DNA from: Eublepharis macularius
Taxonomy: Eukaryota; Chordata; Lepidosauria; Squamata; Eublepharidae
Reading direction: 5' to 3'
DNA length: 64,000 nucleotides
NCBI RefSeq assembly: GCF_028583425.1
Contig: NC_072791.1
Location: 30,945,368 to 31,009,367 of the forward strand
The notes below the pieces were generated by a model, which worked only from the letters and a program-made list of their open reading frames with translations, made no database searches and was not told the origin of the DNA. How positions within the stretch are numbered: position 1 is the first letter of the stretch; the number at the start of each line of letters is the position of its first letter. Both the position numbers and the translations under genes were made by a program. Positions 1 through 10,247 of this stretch are shown piece by piece.

Positions 1-95
1 GTCTTCAAGAGCAGACCCATGCAGAGCGCATTACAATAATCTAGCCTCAAGGTAACTTTAGCATGGATACACATGGCTAGATCAGCCTAGCTTGG
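1..95 (-). repeat. L2 LINE fragment
   Basis: The 'cattacaataatctagcctcaaggtaac' type of sequence is a degraded antisense copy of the L2 RT C-terminal region (codons for SRLDYCN), better preserved at 43900-43990. It is truncated by the window edge. Confidence 0.6.
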
Positions 96-107
96 GGGGG
101 GGGGGGG
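94..107. repeat. Poly(G) tract
   Basis: Fourteen consecutive G. Simple repeat; its length may be unstable or an assembly artefact. Confidence 0.8.
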
Positions 108-119
108 ATCAACATATAG

Positions 120-780
120 GAATCATGTGGAACATATGGAATCAGGGACAACTAGTGACTCAGCTAAGACCATGGATGACCCCAAATTATTCAGCATGGT
201 GAAAAGCAAAGCAGATTGTGAACAGCTCCAGGAACATCTCTCCAAATCAGTTAAGGGGAGACAGTGTGGCAAATGATCTTTGTGCATTACGTTGCAGTTG
301 GGATGGTCCCAGCTCCCAATCATGTATAAACTATCTAAACTGGATCAGACCTGAGGCAGATCCTTAGAGAAGCAGATCCATTTAGGACTAGTACTCACTG
401 CTACTTCTTCTCTTTTAAACACTCCTCTGCTATCTAGTCAGAATAAAGAAGGGAAATTCTTTCATAGATGGTATTTTGAGAGATACCAAGAACCAACGCT
501 AGATGACACTAAAGGACCATCATTTCTCAGATTTACCCCAAGTATTATCAAAGCTTTTTTAGGGTTTATGCTCTTAATTTGGAATTCTCATCTCAGAGTG
601 TCAAACTTTTGACCCCCCCCCCAAATTTCATACCACCAAGGGAGAAAAAAAATCCCAGATTTCCTTCTTCTTTTTCTCTCACAATTAGCATACATTAGGG
701 CCAAAATACACAGTATGAAACCCCCAAGTCAGGAGGACCCAAGTTCTCAACCTGACTCATGGTGAAACATTCAAGGAGGG
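120..780. other. No recognisable feature
   Basis: Unique-looking sequence with a short C run near 614. Small ORFs here have no family features. Confidence 0.5.
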
Positions 781-785
781 ACTCA

Positions 786-1070
786 CCTTTTAAAGTCTCT
801 CCATTTCTCCATTCAATTGCAAACAGAGCACGGGGAGGGAGGGCTTTGGGCTTCCCTCCTGCTACACTTGTGTGACTGGAAACTGCGCCAGAGGGGGCCC
901 CCTGTTTGCCTGTCCCTCTGCCACCACATGTCCGTTGAAGGGCATGTGAAGTCAAAGGAAGGAGAATGCAGCCCCACCCCCCCCCAGCACCACTTCTATG
1001 GGCAAATATGCAGGAGGAAAGCCCAAAACCTTCCCTCCCCTGTGCAGCTGAACAGAGAAACTTTAAAAGG
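786..1070. mobile_element. Foldback (MITE-like) inverted repeat
   Basis: The left arm starts CCTTTTAAAG and continues through a 'ggagggagggctttgggctt' block. The right arm is its degraded reverse complement and ends CTTTAAAAGG. Arms are about 75 bases around a GC-rich loop. The superfamily is unclear because no clean target duplication is visible. Confidence 0.6.
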
Positions 1071-1194
1071 CAGGTCCCTGCTTAAAAATATCACGAGTTG
1101 TGCTATATGCATGCTTTACCTAGCAGCTGATAATAACCAAACTGTGGTGTTCTGTGCTAACTGGAGTCTCAGAGTTGATGTCGATGGGATACCT

Positions 1195-1350
1195 ATGTAG
1201 AGTTCATTACAGTAATCTAGTCTTGATGTCACCATGGCATGAATCCAGGTGGCCAGGTCAGTTGATTCCAAGTAGGGGGGCCATCTTCCAGGATAAACTT
1301 AAGTTGGAAAAAAATTCTCTAGTAGTAATGCTGGATACAAGTGAGAAGGT
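1195..1350 (-). repeat. L2 LINE fragment
   Basis: 'cattacagtaatctag...tggccaggtcag' is the same antisense L2 RT segment as at 1-95 and 43910-43980, diverged. Confidence 0.65.
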
Positions 1351-1654
1351 TGAGGAGCAGGGACATTGGGGGACACTGTTACCAGCATGATGACATCACT
1401 TTCAGGGAAAATGCAGAAATAAAACAATGAGTAGCTCTAGGAAGCACCCAAAACTCTGTGGTAAACCATAGAGTTTCTGGCAATTCCTAGAGCTACCTGC
1501 TTTCACTTCCAGGTTTTCTTCAGAAGTAATTTTATCATGCTGGTGATGACATTTAAAAAAAAATTCTCTTCAGAGTGGTGGTAGGTAACGTGTTTGGGGC
1601 AGGAAATTCCCCTTCTCCACTGGAGGCTTGGCAGCCATACCTAGGATACTGCTA

Positions 1655-1860
1655 GTTAGGGCTGTGGCAGCGTCTGCTTTATTTGCAGAAGGTCCCATGT
1701 TCAATCCCTGGCATACCCAGCTAAAAGAGGATCAGTTTGAAGGAGATGTGAAAAACCGTCAGGTGAGAGAGCTTCTGCCAGTCAGAGTGAACAAAACAGA
1801 CTTTGATAAGGCAATGCCCTGACTCATTAGACAGCAGCTTCACATGTTCAGTTTTCCTTA
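1655..1860 (+). repeat. tRNA-derived SINE (family A)
   Basis: Contains 'gcagaaggtcccatgttcaatccctggc' with a B-box-like GTTCAATCC. It is followed by the typical body 'gccagtcagagtgaacaaaacagactttgataag'. Other copies lie at 7540, 22920, 61800 and 63955. Confidence 0.8.
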
Positions 1861-2567
1861 CAATTAAATTTATGTCATTTTTAGAAATAGAAAAGAGAAA
1901 ATTTTATTGAATGGCTTGTGAGAATGTACATATGGGAAGGAAATGGGATTGTGTGTATGAGAAGTTCCTGTTAAAAATTGGGCCCAGAGGAATGATGTGG
2001 GGGCTGTAGATACAAATGCATTTCTGGTTATCAAGGAAAAGCTTCTAACAGGAAGATCTTGGATTAATGACCACTAACCACTGTGTTTATCCTGTACTAA
2101 AAAGCCTGAAAGCAAATGTAATTGGGTACCTGATTTATGATGCTGAGAATAAGCTTGGCTGACCTCTTCTATTTATTACTCAAGAATCCAACATCAGCTT
2201 CCTCTGCCGTCTAGTAATTAATAACATTAGGTCAACCCACCAAGGACCCTGGCTGCATTTGGAAAGCTCTTCATCAGAATCTGTTTTGAATTTAATAAAG
2301 CCCTGTGACTTTTAAAATAATTAATACGAGGTATTTCACAGCTTTGTTCATTTCATGAGTATCAACGGCTTCTGTATGAGAGTGGAATAAAGGTTTTGGA
2401 TTTCTCAGTTGGCAAGCGCCCTACTTTAGGGCATTCATTTTAGGGTAGTGGGTTTCAGGGCACCAGGCTAAATTAAATAGGGGGTGCCTGTACAGATGCC
2501 AGTCCAAAAAGCAGCTACTCTGTAAGGACTGAGAATTTATATAGGCACGTTAGACAAAGAGGTGAAG
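1861..2567. other. Unique AT-rich stretch, possible conserved noncoding element near 2060-2380
   Basis: No repeat signature was recognised. The stretch has several TAATTA-like motifs and low CpG, the look of vertebrate noncoding elements. This is an impression only. Confidence 0.3.
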
Positions 2568-2630
2568 ATTTATTTATTTATTTATTTATTCAATTTATAT
2601 ACCGCCCATCCCAGGGGCTCTGGGCGGTGA
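2568..2630 (-). repeat. L2 3' tail
   Basis: (TTTA)n followed by the reverse complement of the L2 3' end 'ccgcccagagcccctgggatgggcgg', seen intact at 43318-43345. Confidence 0.8.
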
Positions 2631-3436
2631 TAACATCCATACCTTCATGTTAGACATGCACCTTTATCAGTGACATTACCTGATCCCCTGTGCTGGTAAA
2701 GAACCCTGTGTAGCTCAAAAATTTGAACACTCCTATGATTTAAAAAGTTGGCCTAGTTTCCCCTTTTTAAAAATCAGCACATAATATGAAGTTCCTTCCC
2801 AACTGCTATTCAAACTGCTCCTGTTCCATGTTGGCTTGTGGATTTGGTTGTTCCACGCAGTCTTGCACTGTCCTGTTCACAGCCTCCAGGATACTTTTTT
2901 CCCCCCTTTAGACCCCACACAGTATATCCATCTGCGCACAAATTACACAAACTTAATTCCATATGCGAGAGAGCACATAAATTCCTCGACTCTCTGCCCT
3001 GACTGATATGTCTTTGCTTGCTCACTGCTTTCAAAACAGTAATCACTTTGTATTCAATTCTGCCATGGAGGGGCATGCAAAGAGTTCAGGAGGTTAACCA
3101 TGCTACATAATGTACAGTGGTACTCATGCAACAGATACCGATTTCTCTGCAAAGAACAGTGTGGCCACACTTTCAAGATAGTATGTTGTCGCCGTTGTTG
3201 TTTTTACAAAAAATAAGAAAAAAGGATTACCATTAAAAAATGACTACAGTGACTGGGAGCAGTACTGTGGATTCTATGCAAATATAGAATATCTTGAAAA
3301 TGAACTTTCGTTTTTTAAAAAAAAGTTTCTACCTATGATTAGTGTATAAACAGTGTCTTGGATTCAGCATAGTTCCATTTGCACAGGACAGCCAGTGTGG
3401 TGGCTTTTAAAGTTAAAATGTTTTAATGTTTGAGAT
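2631..3436. other. No recognisable feature
   Basis: Single-copy-looking sequence; a short minus ORF at 2810-3076 has no family features. Confidence 0.5.
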
Positions 3437-3510
3437 TCGGCACCTTAGGGGCCCTATTTGAGAGGAAAGGTGGCATAGAAATGGTATAAATAAATAAATA
3501 AATAAATAAA
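3437..3510 (+). repeat. L2/SINE 3' tail
   Basis: 'gaggaaaggtggcatagaaatggtataaataaataaa' is the typical LINE/SINE 3' end with an (AATA)n tail. Confidence 0.6.
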
Positions 3511-3712
3511 TAGGATCTGGGAGATCCAGGTTCGATTCCCCACTCTGCCACATGGAAACTTAATGGGTGACTTTGGGCCAGTCACACACTATTAAAACCT
3601 AACCTGCCTCACAGGAGAGGCAGAACAGAGGAGAGGAGAACGATGTAAGTCGCTTTGGGTCCCCAGTGGGGAGAAAGGTGGGGTAGAACTGGAGTAAATC
3701 TATAATAATAAA
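3511..3712 (+). repeat. tRNA-derived SINE (family B)
   Basis: 'ggatctgggagatccaggttcgattccccac' has a B box, then the body with 'agaggagaggagaacgatgtaag' and a short AT tail. This copy gives the uninterrupted form of the site into which the 21-kb element at 38862 has inserted. Confidence 0.8.
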
Positions 3713-3724
3713 AGGAGCCATCTG

Positions 3725-4010
3725 CCTGTGGCATGCATAAGTCATCAGAAAATGAAGCTAGGATTCTCAAAAATGGCCAACGGAGTCTAGATGGACGTGG
3801 GTGTTGCAGTGCCAAAAATTAAGGGAATCGGTCCATGCTGGTCTGGATTATCACCAGAACACTACCCACTGTACTATTTCCAATGGATGCTAAGGTTGTT
3901 GTCTGCAGCAAGTATAACTTATCAGAAAATAAAGCTAGAAGTCTCAGATTTGGCCACTAGCTTCAGGATAATCCTGGGAGCTGCACTTCCAAAAATAAAG
4001 GGCTCCGTAA
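3725..4010 (+). repeat. Degenerate direct duplication, unit about 185 bp
   Basis: 'catcagaaaatgaagctaggattctcaaaaatggcc' (about 3735) recurs as 'atcagaaaataaagctagaagtctcagatttggcc' (about 3920). Both are followed by '(t)gcca/cttccaaaaat(t/a)aaggg'. The copies are diverged and unclassified. Confidence 0.55.
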
Positions 4011-5247
4011 CAATCAAAGGGCGGGTTTCAATTGCATCGTCTTTACAAGATTTAAGTCTAGGCTTTCTTAGTTATGAAGTTAGTTATGAAGTTCTTTTTT
4101 GAGCACACACAGTTCTAAGATTGTGAAGTACATCCGCTGAACCATTCCATGTAGCACGCTCATTTTCGTTTGAGAAACTGAGCCAGGGCTTTGTAACTAG
4201 CTTGCATGTATACCATCCCAGTTGAGCCTGAGGAATTACAGGATCCATCATCAGCTAGCCTTTAGTTTATTTCCCAGGACAGAATTTATCAGGCATTTGT
4301 GGTGATTCTACATACTACCTACTCTTTACAACACTGTAATCCTTAATGGATAATTGGCAGAAGCTTGTAGATGTCAAATCTCAAGGCTTTTCTCCCATTT
4401 GAAAGAAGCAAGGATTGGTGATTTCTGAAAGCTTCCACCTAATACTTTAACAAAACATGAGTCAAACAGACACTCAAGTTCTTCTGAGGTTTGTTTCAGT
4501 ATTTGGAGCCAACACCATAATCATAAACAGAGGTAAACCTTTTAAAGTTTAAAGTCCACTGGAGTCAATGGGCTTAGGCTTCCACTATTAGAATATCCTT
4601 CCAAAGGCAGTGGTCTATGCTTTATCTTCAACAATAATACAGAGGCATCAATACACTCCTGCCAGAAGGAAGAAACACATATAAGGAGCTATATGAACAC
4701 TTTATTGGCACTATTAACAGACAATGCGTTTCTTGGCTGCCCTTCTTTCTCCAAAATGGAAGAGCTGGAAGGAACCAAAAGACTACTGTGTCTCTATTTA
4801 ATTAATTAATTTACTTAAAATATTTCCTTAGGTATCTGAGCCTGCCCCCCTCCCTCTACAAGACCTAGCTCTGGACTTGGCCATGTTCCCCTGGCAGTCT
4901 TCCATACACCAGACCTGCTCTACTTGGGGCCAGACAAGGTAAATGTAGCTTACCAGGTACATGGGTATCATGGCTTCCCAGGTGCTTGAACATCTACTTC
5001 TGCAGTCCCAGGTAGGGATGCTTCTAAATGCCCTTCCTGTAGAAGCCTCTTTTCATTCTTGCATTGCACTAATCCAGATTAAGGACAAGTACCCCATTTT
5101 CTACCTCTTAGGGAAAAAATACTCAAAACAAACAAGCAGTCATCCCTGGACTTTCTTCCTACATGGAAGAACAACATGTCTAGCATAGCAAAATAGACAC
5201 AGGAATGCATTCAGAGGTTCTCCTATAACAATATTATCTCTGTGTAA
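4011..5247. other. No recognisable gene or repeat
   Basis: Mixed sequence with a short AT-rich run near 4795. The only familiar phrase is the dispersed 'actggagtcaatgggctta' fragment near 4558. Confidence 0.45.
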
Positions 5248-5446
5248 CGTTGCCATCCTCCAGGTGGAGCCTGGAGATTTCCCAGAATGGCAACTGATCT
5301 CCAGACTAGACATCAGTTCCCCTAGAGAAAATGACTGCTTTGGAGGGTGGATTCTATGAGCATTATACCCCTCTGAATTCGTTTTCCTTCCCAAACCCAC
5401 TGTTCCCAGGCTCCACCCTCAAATTTCCAGGAATTTCCCAACCCTA
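5248..5446 (-). repeat. Dispersed 200-bp element with AGGGTTGCCA-type ends
   Basis: Reads minus from 'agggttgggaaattcctgg' to 'tggaggatggcaac'. The body has 'gcattatacccctctgaa' (antisense of the family's 'ggtataatgc...agagtcca'). Other copies: 6934, 26291, 52018, 62743. The ends are inverted repeats, so it is probably a MITE. Confidence 0.7.
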
Positions 5447-5449
5447 TCT

Positions 5450-6413
5450 CTGTGTAAAGAAATGACCTTCAGTAACCCGCTCATTAAGTATAAAAGATCA
5501 ATCTAACCAGGCTGCTGCAAGCCTAAACATAAGAAATATTACAGAGGGTTTTTTTTCAATCGCTCACCCTAAAACAGATTACTTTGCATTCCTATTACTA
5601 TTAATTAAGCATACCATTTATTCACTTCCTGCAATATAAATTAGCGAATTTATGAATCATGCCACCTTTGATATAAGCTCAGAGTAATCAGCTGTCTTGC
5701 TGGGATAGTTTTCAGTGATGTTTAGGCCACTGACCTTGAACATCTGGGAGACTTTCATTTCAGCACTGAGAGGCAGTAATGATTTTTTCCATTAGCAGAG
5801 CACTTCTGTTCATTTTTAATTAGCATTGAATAAAAACAGACATTTTTCATAATCTAATACATGGGGGAAAGGGTGAGAGTTATGTACATTCTAAATGAGA
5901 ATGGATCAGACTTCCACACTATGTACAGACTGGTCTAATTCTTACATTACCTTTCCAGGGTGGTTGCATATCCTATACCATAATAGTTCACATGTCCCCT
6001 ACAATCTTCCTATTTCACGTATTTGTAGTCCAGTATGGAAGTCAACCACACAGAAGCAGTAATGGATGAATGTTCCTCTACTTGAACAGTAATTTGATTC
6101 CAAATTACAAGCATTTTTTTAAATCAAGCATGCAATATTGCTCTCAATTGCATTGCAAACATTTTGTGCACATGTAGTCTCACGGTGCTTTTCTGCAGTC
6201 ATCCCAGTCCCCCTCTCTGATCTGCATACATGACAAAAAAAAATTGGCTTGGATCCTATGAATGTGCCATTATTGCTAGATAGTCTCTGCCATGGAGTTT
6301 ACTTCCTCTTCCAATAAAATTTGCTTGTGCATGATCAATGGTTTTCAATAGACCCTTACGCATTTGGAAGCTTTAGTGAAAGAAGAAGTGCACTCCACGG
6401 TAGAACCTATCTA
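5450..6413. other. Unique AT-rich stretch, possible conserved noncoding element near 5560-5860
   Basis: No repeat is recognised. 5580-5840 is rich in TAATTA, AATTAG and similar homeodomain-like words. Functional conservation is only a guess. Confidence 0.3.
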
Positions 6414-6540
6414 GGGCCGTTTCCACACGGCTTAACTTTTGCGGGGATGCAGCATGTTCTCATGCGAAATCGCACCAGGAAGATGCTTTTATTGCACGAT
6501 TTCGTACCTTTGCAAAAGGTAAGTCGCGTGGAAATGGCCC
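6414..6540. mobile_element. MITE with GGGCCGTTTCCACACGGCTTA ends
   Basis: The left end GGGCCGTTTCCACACGGC pairs with the right end (reverse complement GGGCCATTTCCACGCGAC). Length 127 bp. A related copy lies at 28736. Probably hAT-like; no clear target duplication. Confidence 0.75.
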
Positions 6541-6867
6541 AAAACACAGAACTCATTGACAGGATCCAAGCCATAAACTTTTTAAAAATGGTGCTTTCTT
6601 CGGTTGTGGGGAGAGGGGAGCTGTGTGGCTTGTCTCTCTAGCATTCCAGCACAGCACATTTTGCTCGCCTGATTTCCAAACTGAGTATGTTCAGTGAGGG
6701 TTCTAAATTGGATCACAAATTCTTTGCACATTCTCATACAACAACCTGGGAATTAATATGGCTGTGTTGCAGCTGACGGCCATCTTATAACACTGGCGTT
6801 CCAGTATTTTGCCTGCCTCTATGGTTTCACAACTCTGCTCAGCCATGAAATTCACTGTTCGTATATT

Positions 6868-6932
6868 TAAAAACAACTTTTATATCCCACCATTCCCACC
6901 ATCAAGCAGCAGTTCAAGGCAGCTTACAAGCA
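6868..6932 (-). repeat. SINE 3' end fragment
   Basis: 'acttttatatcccaccattcccaccatc...ggcagcttacaa' is an antisense LINE/SINE 3' end of the 'gccctgagcggcatataaa' type. Confidence 0.5.
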
Positions 6933-6933
6933 C

Positions 6934-7138
6934 AGGGTTGCCAGTTCTGGGCTGGGAAATTCCTGGAGATTTGGGTTGAAGCCTGCAGGTGGGGTTTGGA
7001 GAAGGGAAGGATCTCAATGAAGTATAATGCTGTAGAGTCAACCCTCCAAAACAGCTGTTTTCTCCAGGGGGGAATTGTCTGGAGGACAGTTGCAATCCTG
7101 CAAGATCTCCAGTCCCCACCTGGAGGTTGGCAAGCCTA
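6934..7138 (+). repeat. Dispersed 200-bp element with AGGGTTGCCA-type ends
   Basis: Starts AGGGTTGCCAGTTCTGGGCT and ends 'cacctggaggttggcaagcct'. It contains 'aatgctgtagagtcaaccctcca' and 'ttttctccagggg', the family's core phrases. Confidence 0.8.
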
Positions 7139-7539
7139 CCATACAAATACTGGGTTGAATCCATCAGAGAATTTCTGGCGACAGAAGCAATTTCCTTCCA
7201 CTGAGTGCGACTTTCTCCCCTCCCCTCCCATTAGAGTCCCAAATCCCCCCTAAACTGCTATTCCTGGAGGACAGGGAATCCCCAAGAAGAGCGGAGGCGG
7301 GGGGGAAATTGGAAGTTTGCAACAACAGAAGGCAATCAGTGAAAACTATTCAGCCTTCCACCCACAGAAATCTTCCATAAGATCCACAGCAATGTAAACA
7401 CATAAACATAATAAATATAAAAAAATATATCAGAAAAAGCAGCCCTAACTTCTCCACTATACATGGAGTGACATAAACATCATTTCACCTGCCTTTTACA
7501 ATGTCTCCAGAAAAGTGTTCAGGTGAACACATACAAACA

Positions 7540-7735
7540 CATGAAGCAGCTTCATACTGAGATCAGGACATTTGGTCTGTCAAAGTCTGTATTGTCTACG
7601 CTGATAGGCAGCAGGTTTCCGGGGTCTCAGGTAGAGGGCTTTCACATCACCTATTACATAATCATTTTAACTGGAGATGCTGGAGAACTTGGAGCCTTCA
7701 GCATGTAAAACGGATGCTCCACCACAAAACTACCT
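7540..7735 (-). repeat. tRNA-derived SINE (family A)
   Basis: Antisense copy: 'gaagcagcttcatactgagatcaggacatttggtctgtc', then the body, ending in a tRNA-like part 'gtaaaacggatgctccaccac'. Confidence 0.75.
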
Positions 7736-7892
7736 TAGTATCTTTCTGAACTAGAGGAGACTGTTCCAAAGAACAGGTGCCACAGCTGAGAAAGGATGTG
7801 TTCGAACTGTGGTAGATTTAATAAGACTTCAGGGGTCAGAGGCTCAAGAGGAAGCTCTGGGAAGACTGAATTTAGTGCTCGGGCTCTTTCTA

Positions 7893-8012
7893 AGGGCCAA
7901 GCTACACATGACAAATGACACTTGAACAGCAAGTGTATTTCTCCCTGTTCACTTGCCCTCCACTCAATCCACTTGCCGTTCAAGTGTAATTCGTCATGTG
8001 TAGCTTGGCCCT
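7893..8012. mobile_element. MITE with GGGCCAAGCTACACATGAC ends
   Basis: Near-perfect terminal inverted repeats: GGGCCAAGCTACACATGACA on the left and the reverse complement of GTCATGTGTAGCTTGGCCC on the right. A partial copy of the end lies at 12617-12653. Confidence 0.8.
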
Positions 8013-8084
8013 AAGAGAGATGGTTCTTCAAGAATGTGACTATTTACAAATCACTCTCTCCCAGTCTTGACTACCTCAAAAGAA

Positions 8085-8170
8085 ATCATACATATTGTAT
8101 CATTGTATTTTAATACTTTAATATGTTGCCCTGAACATTTTAAAGGAATATAGTAATAAGAATAAATACT
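8085..8170 (+). repeat. L2/CR1-type 3' tail
   Basis: 'ttttaatactttaatatgttgccctgaacattttaaagg' followed by AATAAGAATAAAT; degraded LINE 3' end. Confidence 0.45.
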
Positions 8171-8284
8171 ATTGTAAATGTCACAACTGTAGATATCTGG
8201 TAGCTCTGTTCTCTTTCAGAAAACCGTCTTACTTTTATTATAGAGATGTAGATAAACACAAAATTTTCCTCTTAGTTATAACCT

Positions 8285-8647
8285 GCCCTGACCTGGATAG
8301 CCCAGGTAAGCCTGATCTCATCAGATCTCAGAGCAGAACTACAAGTGACAAAAGGCACAGATTGGACACTTGTCAGCTTCCCTCAAGTTTTGATGGGAAA
8401 TGTAGGCATCCTGGTCTTCCAGCTTGGTTCTTCGACTGCTGTCCAATGGATTTTTCAACTGTCACTTGTCCAACATTCCGCCAAGCGGCCTACATCTCCC
8501 ATCAAAACTAAGCAGGGTCAGCCTTGGTTAGTAAGTGGATGGGAGACCTCCAATGAAGACCAGGGTTGCAGAGGCAGGCAATGGCAAACCACCTCTGTTA
8601 GTCACTTGCCATAAATCAGCCATGACTTGATGGCTCTCTCCACCACA
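8285..8647 (+). repeat. 5S rRNA-derived SINE, split by a MITE
   Basis: The 5S-like part 'gatctcatcagatctc' resumes after 8505 as 'ctaagcagggtcagccttggttag...ggatgggagacc'. The SINE body follows, ending in 'tgacttgatggctctctccacca'. Between lie about 170 bases foreign to the family (next entry). Confidence 0.85.
8333..8505. mobile_element. MITE nested in the 5S SINE
   Basis: Insert carrying inverted phrases: 'gttttgatgggaaatgtaggc' (8390) and its reverse complement near the right end ('ctacatctcccatcaaaac'). A short 'acttgtc'/'gacaagt' pair is also present. The exact ends are uncertain. Confidence 0.6.
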
Positions 8648-8883
8648 GTTATAACCCACATTTTTAGCAACGATTCCCAAGTCACCTTGCATACAAAAAT
8701 TAAAGCAATGAAGAATACAATGGAAAACAGAAGGCTAAATCAATAAGAGAAATGTATTAGCAGTAATAACAGGTAAAAATAACCCTGAGTAGTTTCATAA
8801 TTAGATTTCATTAAAAGCATGAAAGACAAGGGCAGCTATCATCTAGCACCTAAAAGATATGGGTTGCATGGGAGGGAATCTAA

Positions 8884-9140
8884 GAAGAGCCAGTTTGGTG
8901 TAGTGGTTAAAAATGGCAGGACTCTAATCTGGAGAACCAGGTTTGATTCCCCACTCCTCCACTTGAAGCCAGCTGGGTGACCTTCGGTCAGTCGCAGCTC
9001 TTCCAGAATTCTCTCAGCCCCACCCACCTCATAGGTGATTTTTGTGGGGATAATATACTTTGTTAACTGCTCTGAGTGGGCATTAAGTTGTCCTGAACAA
9101 CAGTATATAAATTGAATGTTGTTGTTGTTGTTATTAGTAT
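8884..9140 (+). repeat. tRNA-derived SINE (family C)
   Basis: 'agccagtttggtgtagtggttaaaa' A box, 'ggtttgattcccc' B box, body 'ctcagccccacccacctcat' and 3' end 'gctctgagtgggcattaag', with a (GTT)n tail. A clean second copy is at 20519. Confidence 0.9.
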
Positions 9141-9214
9141 GTCCTATATAAATTAGTTTAAGTAAGTTTCACAATCAATTCCAAGTTTTTCCACTGTATT
9201 TCATACATATTCAT

Positions 9215-9449
9215 GGAAAAGAGCAAGAGTCCAGTAGCACCTATAAGACTAACCAAATTAGTGGTAGGGTATGAGCTTTTGTGAGCCACAGCTTATTTCT
9301 TCAGATTCTTCAGGTATCTGAAGAAGTGAGCTGTGGCTCATGAAAGCTCATACCCTACCACTAATTTGGTTAGTCTTATTGGTGCTACTGGACTCTTGCT
9401 CTTTTCCACTGTGACAGACAGACTAACACGGCTACCCATCTTGATCTAT
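9215..9449. mobile_element. Penelope-like (PLE) 3'-end foldback with 12-bp target duplication
   Basis: Two inverted arms: GGAAAAGAGCAAGAGTCC on the left and its complement GGACTCTTGCTCTTTTCC at 9391-9408, with the centre near 9310. The right arm extends further ('acagactaacacggctacc'). Flanked by a perfect ATACATATTCAT duplication (9203-9214, 9450-9461). The phrase 'gaagtgagctgtggctca...gaaagct' is a known reptile repeat that I assign to PLEs from its hammerhead-like core. Confidence 0.75.
9318..9355 (+). ncRNA. Hammerhead-ribozyme-like core (right arm)
   Basis: CTGAAGA (fits CUGANGA), one unpaired A, stem GTGAGC/GCTCAT with loop TGTG, then GAAA. The 3' part that should close helix III and give the NUH cleavage site (AGCTCATACC) is not well formed. 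It is probably inactive. The left arm has AAAA in place of GAAA. Confidence 0.45.
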
Positions 9450-9839
9450 ATACATATTCATAGTATTCTTCCCTCCACATTCAAGGAGCATAAGGTAATT
9501 AATATTTTCTTATTCATTTCATTACAAACATTCCACAGGATCAGGCGTTAGAACCACACACAGTGATGGATGAGCTCAAAACACATATCAAAAGATTAAT
9601 GCAGCTCTTCTACAGGCTGGTAAACTTATTTTACTACTGCTAAAATTCCAGATGTGCGAAGGATGCCAAATTTTGAGAGACGTTCTGACAGTGCAGACCA
9701 TGTATCCATCTCATCCCCGTTTCTGATATTAATCAACTAGTTGCTGTGGAAAACTGAAGTTTGCTCCCAGTTCCATACATAAATGAGTGTAGAAAGAAGG
9801 AAAATACAATAAATGAAAACACATCCTTATGAAACAGCA

Positions 9840-10065
9840 GTTTGGCTCAGACATCATCACACAAACCATGGTTTAATTAAACCTGTGGTTAGCATGGTCA
9901 TCTGAATGTGGGCCACCTCTTCATAGTTAGTTAGGATATACCAAACCAGAATATGAATCTTGGTTCGAAGTTTGTTCATTAACCACAGTGTCTTAATCAT
10001 GGTATCACGTGATAGTCATATCATGACTATGATGCCATAGTTATCCCAGCTGAACTTCAAAATAT
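9840..10065. repeat. Unclassified dispersed repeat
   Basis: Repeated 'ccatggtttaattaaacc/gtggttagcatgg/ttaaccacag/aatcatgg' words form short palindromes. It resembles a MITE family but has no clear ends. It lies directly 3' of the host gene's stop codon. Confidence 0.4.
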
Positions 10066-10136
10066 ATAGAATTTTCCGAGTCATAAGCCTTATGCTATCC
10101 CACCTTGTAGAACTTCCTTTTATCGCTTGTCAATCA

Positions 10137-10247
10137 TCACAGCTTTTTGCTTTTGTAAGGTCGTTCCTTAAGGCTACAAGATGATGTTTCAAGTTCATCT
10201 GATTGCACTGTTTGCTCTCTGATAGTCTGCTTTTCCAAAATGAACTC
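10137..10247 (-). CDS. Coding exon 9 (stop codon)
   Basis: Acceptor TTCTATGACCAG, 36 codons EFILEKQTIREQTVQ...KERPYKSKKL, then TGA with a second TGA directly after it. EFILEK follows LDMIQ as QFIQDR follows LDMIQ in CCDC42. The basic Lys-rich tail is typical of the family. Confidence 0.9.
   Translation of the reverse strand, partial: EFILEKQTIREQTVQSDELETSSCSLKERPYKSKKL

Noticed and set aside
8311-8560. 5S rRNA gene (also 14660, 18840, 61505)
   Set aside because: Only the internal part of 5S is present and it continues into a SINE body; these are 5S-derived SINEs.
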